DNA of 42,527 nucleotides from a virus: the IMG/VR virus record IMGVR_UViG_3300021425_000063, positions 1 through 42,527 of that record; one strand, 5' to 3'. A program made the position numbers and the translations under genes. Shown here one piece after another: positions 37,818 through 42,527 of this stretch (positions are counted from its first letter, which is position 1; every line of letters starts with the position of its first letter). The notes under the pieces were generated by a model. The model was not told the DNA's origin. It ran no database searches and worked only from the letters and a program-made list of their open reading frames with translations.

Positions 37818-38383
37818 TAATAATCCGCTGGGCCGTATTCAGGACGACCTGCGATGGCCTGTAGACCACCGTGGAAGCAATCAGATTGTCTTTTCGCTTC
37901 TTCTTTCAAGGATAAGTACTCGTGATCGTCAGATGCCTCGTAATGAGCTTTGAGTTGCTTATTGTTCTTTAATGTTCGAGTAATATACTCTTGCATCTCA
38001 TTGAACTCTACAACTCCCTCGTCCTCTTCAGTAAGGACACCCTTATCAATTAGACATCTAAACATCTTTGATAAGGCATTGATCTGATCGTAGTACATGT
38101 ACTTCTTTTTAATCTTTTGATGACAATGGGCATTGAGTACAGATTCAGCAGTGACAGGTTTTATCTCACCTATCGAAACTACCTTACCTGTCTCCATGTC
38201 TCCCTTCCACTCGTGAGTGTTAGGGTTAAACTCTCTAGTTAACCATGTAAAGTATTGGGTACCTAAGTCCTCTAACTTACCGCCCATCACTGTAGAGCAA
38301 TGGGCTTTAGTTAACTTGTTAAACCCTAAGTGTACTTCTTGTACCCTATCTTCAGGCTTATGTAATTTTAATGTCTCTAACAT
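37817..38383 (-). CDS. Hypothetical protein, 188 aa
   Basis: MLETLKLHKPEDRVQEVHLG gives a soluble protein with several His and Cys residues (VLNAHCHQKIKKKY) and a helical second half ending AGRPEYGPADY. It is coupled to the oxygenase by its last base. No family recognised; a virion or assembly role is possible from its position. Confidence 0.65.
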   Translation of the reverse strand: MLETLKLHKPEDRVQEVHLGFNKLTKAHCSTVMGGKLEDLGTQYFTWLTREFNPNTHEWKGDMETGKVVSIGEIKPVTAESVLNAHCHQKIKKKYMYYDQINALSKMFRCLIDKGVLTEEDEGVVEFNEMQEYITRTLKNNKQLKAHYEASDDHEYLSLKEEAKRQSDCFHGGLQAIAGRPEYGPADY

Positions 38384-38407
38384 ATTCTTTCCTTTTTACG
38401 CTATGGA

Positions 38408-39442
38408 CTATATCTTGACCCAAGCACCACTTGTGTAGATGTAATTATCTACAGTAGTTCTTGTCTTAGTAGCTGTACCATTACCATAGTACACATTGTA
38501 GCTTTCTGTGTACTGGACTGCCATCAAGTCACCTTGAGCAGGGTTAGGGAATTGTGCAGAAGCTACAGACTTGGCCTGAGATTCTGTTAATACACCGTTT
38601 GGTCGTAGGTCAAAGAACTTGGAAGTAGAGCCTGTTTCTTCCTGTTGTTGATTATCTGCAGCTATTAGTGCTAAGACATCGTCTTCTGTTAACCCTACAG
38701 GATGTTCAAGAGGGTATTCTGTTTCTGTGTTACCAGTGTCAGAAGCGAACCATCTAGGCGTTCCATCTACTGGATCATTCTTGAACGTAATGTAAGGATT
38801 TAATAACTGCCTCGAACCTGCGTACATAGTCTTAGGAGTGGAGTCGTTTTCGCCTATGGTCCAGTTCTGGCTGTTTGTAAAAGCGATATTAGTAATATCC
38901 AAGTCAATACGATCAATCGCATCTGCTGCCCAGTTAAGGACTCTGGAGATATTATACATCCAACCATTTAAGGTCTCATAGTCAGGCTTGTCTCCCCATG
39001 CCCATCCTGCAGTCTGTCTGTCTATAGATGGATCTATTCTACTAGGGCCGTTAAGTGGACCGTTGTTTAATAGCTCTGTAGCCCAATCAATAGGAAGGTC
39101 TGGTCTTTTAGATCTTACATAGATTGAAGCGATACCTGTGTTACTAGTCTCTGCCAGATCATTAATAAGGTAGTAAGTGAAGCTATCGTCACCTATGTAG
39201 TCAGGATCTGGTGTATAGACCATTGGCCCATTGTAAGGGTTGTCTAATACTGGAGTTATGTAAGGATCTCCGTCCTGATTACTTACTTCTAGAGTACCGA
39301 ATGCAGGTAAGCTAGAGATATGGTAGGTAGCAGGATTAGTAGGTAGTATGAAGTCATTATCTCTAATGTCTAGGATATTCTGCGTAGAATCTTCTTCTAC
39401 AATATACGAATCATTAAGAGCTAGTGGTGATGTACTGGACAT
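38408..39442 (-). CDS. Tail or fibre protein with cadherin-like domain
   Basis: The first 110 residues (LALNDSYIVEEDSTQNILDI, then TYTPDPDYIGDDSFTYYLIN in pattern) form a tandem-95/cadherin-like Ig fold often seen in surface adhesins. The middle (NGWMYNISRVLNWAADAIDR) is typical of a tail-fibre attachment region, and the C-terminus has NVYYGNGTATKTRTTVDNYI. It is probably part of the receptor-binding apparatus. It lies with three further fibre genes. Confidence 0.75.
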   Translation of the reverse strand: MSSTSPLALNDSYIVEEDSTQNILDIRDNDFILPTNPATYHISSLPAFGTLEVSNQDGDPYITPVLDNPYNGPMVYTPDPDYIGDDSFTYYLINDLAETSNTGIASIYVRSKRPDLPIDWATELLNNGPLNGPSRIDPSIDRQTAGWAWGDKPDYETLNGWMYNISRVLNWAADAIDRIDLDITNIAFTNSQNWTIGENDSTPKTMYAGSRQLLNPYITFKNDPVDGTPRWFASDTGNTETEYPLEHPVGLTEDDVLALIAADNQQQEETGSTSKFFDLRPNGVLTESQAKSVASAQFPNPAQGDLMAVQYTESYNVYYGNGTATKTRTTVDNYIYTSGAWVKI

Positions 39443-39457
39443 AATTTATCCTTTTAG

Positions 39458-41122
39458 TTATGAAAAAGTTGGTACGGGAATTAACGAGTTTGTGGTAGGA
39501 GTAGGATCTCCCTCTAGCATAGTAGGGCTTGCGTGTTCTGAAGCCACAACTCCTGACAAGAACTGTCCCTCATTTAGGCCAAGAGATCCTTTAGATCCTT
39601 CTAGTCCGAACGGAGTTAGAATAGTCCCATTAGGGTCTTGATTATACTGTCCTACAATGTTTCCTCCGAGTGAATCGTCATCCACACTTCCTAAGCCTAA
39701 CCCAGATCCTACTTCTAGGTCAGTGGCTATGCTGAAAGGTTTAACGGGCTCGTAAATATCTATCGTATCAGGGCCTTTGTATTGAACTGTGAGTTCTTCT
39801 ACTCCTGTCCTGTGAGTGAAAAGTACGTCAAGATTGAATATGCCTACTCCTAATACTACAGTGTCTTCAGTCTCCTGAAGAACTCCTATAGAACCATCGT
39901 CATTGTCTACGATTAGTAGATCATCTACGAACAGTCTGGAACCGTCTTTTGAGCTTAGCTTAAATGTGTAAGTTCCTGCTCTCAGTACACGGAATGTCCC
40001 GAAAGCTCTTATGGCTATATTATCCTGTGTATCGATAGGTGCTACGGAAATGTCCACTATTTTACCAATGTCCAGAGTGTCTCCTGTAATGTCTAGGAAT
40101 CCCTGTACTGTGTTTGGCATTGGCGCAGTATTACCTAAAGGCCAGTCGTAAGTCTTAAAGTCAAATCCGAGGTCAACAGTATTATCCAGAGTAAAGAACT
40201 CACCTTCTGCAGTATCATCTACATTATTAACTATAATTCTAGTTTCTGAGCCTGATGGTGTAAGGTTCTGGATGAACTCTGCCTCACCATTCTGTAACAC
40301 ATCTAAATAATTGTGGACATATATGTCAAAAATGTTATGCGTTCTGGTACGTATCGATATCTTATCTCTAGACTCTTTTGTAAGTCCGTGGTTGTAATGT
40401 AGTAACAGGTTAGCTAAGATCTTAGTAGAAGTACCATCACAGGTAATTGTCTGGATCTGGGCTTGTAGTACATTCCTGTACTGAATATCATCCTGACCTG
40501 AGACTCTCGCAACTCCTAGTATAGTACCAAGAAGATCTAGGTGTGCTCCGTAGGCCTCTTCGACATTGATTATAAACTTCTGGATCTGTCTTACATCCAA
40601 GGACTGATTGTCTACTTCCAGAAGAGGAATCTTAAGAAGGTTCTCTATGTTAGGACATTCCTTGAACTGCATGATCAAGTTTTCTTGTGCTTGTTCTGAG
40701 TGATCTTGTATCTCGTCGAAGATAGTATACTCTGATAGCTTAGAGGTCTTCAAGTTCTCGAACAGAGCTATTGCGTCTATAGTACCTGTAAGTTTAGAAG
40801 TACTGTTTGTTCCTAACTCTCTTGTATACTTGGCTGTAATACCTGTCGATATGAAAGAGCTGGAGGAGTTAGTAGCTAACTTGGCAGTGCCTTCTAGAGT
40901 CACTGTACCTGTTAAGGCTCTTTGGCTAATTACCTGTAGGGCGAACCTACCTCCTCCTACAAAGGTCTCAGTTATTAGAGCACCTCTGTTATTGTAGTGA
41001 TCTGCAGGAGCAGAGAGGTTGAACGCACCCGTCAAAGACGAGGACGATGGGGCCATCTCCAGCTCGAAGACACCACTCTCAATGGTCTCCTCAAAGAGTG
41101 CGGGGTATAGATTTGATAACAT
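39458..41122 (-). CDS. Tail fibre or baseplate protein with PA14-like domain
   Basis: Residues of about 160-230 (LIMQFKECPNIENLLKIPLL, then YGAHLDLLGTILGVARVSGQ and QYRNVLQAQIQ) match DUF2612-type baseplate proteins. Residues of about 365-460 (VLRAGTYTFKLSSKDGSRLF, then VDDLLIVDNDDG) are a PA14-like carbohydrate-binding fold. A Gly/Leu-rich tail follows. The 554-residue protein would lie at the tail tip and may bind host surface sugars. The N-terminal 150 residues are unassigned. Confidence 0.8.
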   Translation of the reverse strand: MLSNLYPALFEETIESGVFELEMAPSSSSLTGAFNLSAPADHYNNRGALITETFVGGGRFALQVISQRALTGTVTLEGTAKLATNSSSSFISTGITAKYTRELGTNSTSKLTGTIDAIALFENLKTSKLSEYTIFDEIQDHSEQAQENLIMQFKECPNIENLLKIPLLEVDNQSLDVRQIQKFIINVEEAYGAHLDLLGTILGVARVSGQDDIQYRNVLQAQIQTITCDGTSTKILANLLLHYNHGLTKESRDKISIRTRTHNIFDIYVHNYLDVLQNGEAEFIQNLTPSGSETRIIVNNVDDTAEGEFFTLDNTVDLGFDFKTYDWPLGNTAPMPNTVQGFLDITGDTLDIGKIVDISVAPIDTQDNIAIRAFGTFRVLRAGTYTFKLSSKDGSRLFVDDLLIVDNDDGSIGVLQETEDTVVLGVGIFNLDVLFTHRTGVEELTVQYKGPDTIDIYEPVKPFSIATDLEVGSGLGLGSVDDDSLGGNIVGQYNQDPNGTILTPFGLEGSKGSLGLNEGQFLSGVVASEHASPTMLEGDPTPTTNSLIPVPTFS

Positions 41123-41142
41123 GGTGTCTCCTTTTTAAATTA

Positions 41143-41673
41143 CTACAGTGCTCTTACTGCGTCACGATAATCTTTGTCGATCAATGCACCAGCTTGACGA
41201 CCCAATAAAAGAACAGCCTTTAAATCAGCTTTTGTGACTTCTTTTTCTGTATCGTCCGCTAAAGTCCACATAATTTTTTGAGTATCGTCCATAATGGTAA
41301 TCATTGTGTCAAAATTTAGAAAATCGCTCGGTCTGGTTTGGAACTCTGAACCATCATAAGTCACTGTGGAAGCCTTGAGCTTTCCGTCTCTTTCTTCTCT
41401 TAGTTCCTGCTTTGCGTTCTTCTTATCTGCGATTGCCTGACGTGCCCTTAAATGTGTGATAGTGTGAATCTTTGGCACTCCGTCAACCAGTTTAAATAGG
41501 TCTTCATTAAGTCCATAAATCTTTTTTTCATCACTTACATCTATAGCGGTGAAGTCTGACAATGCATGATTGCCCTTAATTTTACCAGCCCTACGAAAGA
41601 TAAGCCGATCACCTTCTATAATATACCTAGAATCAAGGATTTTTGAGAGGTCGTTTTTTACATAATATTTCAT
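41143..41673 (-). CDS. DUF4376-like tail fibre accessory protein
   Basis: The C-terminal part (HLRARQAIADKKNAKQELRE, then LDFDTMI-like FLNFDTMITIMDDTQKIMWT and DLKAVLLLGRQAGALIDKDY) is the DUF4376 pattern found in phage tail proteins and fibre assembly partners. Length (176) fits. It lies between two fibre genes. A chaperone or tail-fibre connector role is likely from family context. Confidence 0.75.
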   Translation of the reverse strand: MKYYVKNDLSKILDSRYIIEGDRLIFRRAGKIKGNHALSDFTAIDVSDEKKIYGLNEDLFKLVDGVPKIHTITHLRARQAIADKKNAKQELREERDGKLKASTVTYDGSEFQTRPSDFLNFDTMITIMDDTQKIMWTLADDTEKEVTKADLKAVLLLGRQAGALIDKDYRDAVRAL

Positions 41674-41681
41674 GTTGTTCC

Positions 41682-42527
41682 TTATCTTAAAACTGATATT
41701 TTTATTTGGCCTGAAAGAGAGTCGGTCGAGCTTGAAAAAGTTGTAATAGATATAATTTCATCAACTGAATTCTTCCACCACTGAGCAAAAAACCACAATT
41801 CCTCAACTGTACCTGAACTGCCCAGTGTACGCATTAATGAGGGCCTATATTCTCCCGATTTTGGGTAAATGTAAATAACCCCATAATTTTGCGTGCCGTC
41901 ATCATTAAAGGCAACAGAGTTAGATGTAACTGTAGATGAAGCTGCTGAAGCCGTGGAACCCCTAGCCCTTAAATATTGCCTGTCGTAGTTTGAGCCTGTA
42001 TCACTATTGAAACGCACTCCAATTATTGCGCCTGTTGTTGTTGAGTTACTACCCAACCATTCAATTTTTATCATTTTGTAATCATCGCAAGTAAGCCCGC
42101 TCAAGGTGTCGCCTGCTGAGTAATCCCCCGATACGTCAAAAACTTTGATTGTTTCGAATGGTAAAGGGTCGCTTGTTGTGTTGGGGTTGATCTTGCGGTA
42201 TAGTTTACAAGTGCCAGTTGCAGAAGCTCCGGGTGTCAAGTCTAAACTCGTAAGATTATCTGGTTTATTTTGCCACCAATTACAAGTTTGGGCTTGATCT
42301 ACTCCAGAGCCATAATCACCAGAGCCACTTCCATATATAAGACGATCTACGCCACTTTCAGCATTTATTATATAGGTGGATTGCGTCGAAGCAGTGAAAA
42401 CAGTTACTTGAGAGGCAAAGTTACCGGCGTTTATCGTCCCTCCAGTATTCCTTAAATATTGCTTTGGGTAATTACTTCCCCCGTCATTATTACACTGGAC
42501 GCCCATGCCTTGGTCTCCATCCCATTG
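41682..42527 (-). CDS. Tail fibre protein with internal repeats, partial (runs off window)
   Basis: The frame is open to the last base (QWDGDQ before the Met at 42506), so the start lies beyond the window. Two copies of a module are visible: GVQCNNDGGSNYPKQYLRNT and GVRFNSDTGSNYDRQYLRAR, about 130 residues apart, each followed by a Ser/Thr-rich stretch and a tryptophan-rich WWQNK or QWWKN segment. The repeats suggest a duplicated fibre or receptor-binding domain. It is the first of the visible late fibre genes. No named family. Confidence 0.75.
   Translation of the reverse strand, partial: QWDGDQGMGVQCNNDGGSNYPKQYLRNTGGTINAGNFASQVTVFTASTQSTYIINAESGVDRLIYGSGSGDYGSGVDQAQTCNWWQNKPDNLTSLDLTPGASATGTCKLYRKINPNTTSDPLPFETIKVFDVSGDYSAGDTLSGLTCDDYKMIKIEWLGSNSTTTGAIIGVRFNSDTGSNYDRQYLRARGSTASAASSTVTSNSVAFNDDGTQNYGVIYIYPKSGEYRPSLMRTLGSSGTVEELWFFAQWWKNSVDEIISITTFSSSTDSLSGQIKISVLR

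Overview
This window looks like part of the genome of a lytic, tailed double-stranded DNA phage. It carries a T7-type single-subunit RNA polymerase, a family A DNA polymerase, a primase-helicase, an SF2 helicase, a Cas4/AddB-like nuclease, a RuvC-like resolvase, an RNA ligase and tail or fibre proteins. Genes are tightly packed, overlap by ATGA or GTGA, and use AGGAGG-like ribosome binding sites. A small protein with a lipobox points to a Gram-negative host. No integrase or lysogeny repressor is visible. The base composition is AT-rich and no host genes are present.

Layout. (1) 1-647 is non-coding, AT-rich and full of short direct and inverted repeats, resembling an origin or control region. 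(2) 648-16198 is one leftward block of about 40 mostly tiny genes that ends with the RNA polymerase gene. Recognisable members are SprT-like, YopX-like, PspA-like, Imm-5-like and transglycosylase-like proteins plus several zinc ribbons. Three near-identical leftward terminators punctuate it. (3) 16199-16413 is a divergent promoter region. (4) 16414-25893 is the rightward replication and recombination block: resolvase, primase-helicase, nuclease, helicase and a probable ssDNA-binding protein. (5) 25894-27782 is almost free of protein genes apart from one small membrane protein. It holds dense RNA structure: a 150-nt hairpin RNA with a terminator, four tRNA-like elements (three with very large insertions), and about 780 nt of multi-helix RNA resembling the giant phage RNAs GOLLD or ROOL. 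(6) 27783-36322 continues rightward with an LSm-like protein coupled to a Ser-Gly repeat peptide, an N4 gp49-like protein, DNA polymerase, an HTH-phosphoesterase fusion, RNA ligase, DUF3310 and a lipoprotein. (7) 36329-36364 is a bidirectional terminator. (8) 36363-42527 is a leftward block of late genes: a membrane coiled-coil protein, a 2OG-Fe(II) oxygenase and tail-fibre proteins. The last gene runs off the window.

How it may work. Host RNA polymerase could start both arms from the divergent promoters at about 16.2-16.35 kb. The leftward transcript ends in the phage RNA polymerase, which could then read internal or late promoters. The rightward arm supplies replication. The most unusual part is 25.9-28.7 kb, where a large structured RNA, tRNA-like elements, an LSm-like protein and, further on, an RNA ligase occur together. 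An RNA-centred function is an inference. The structures are read directly from complementary bases, but the family names for the RNAs are not proven here.
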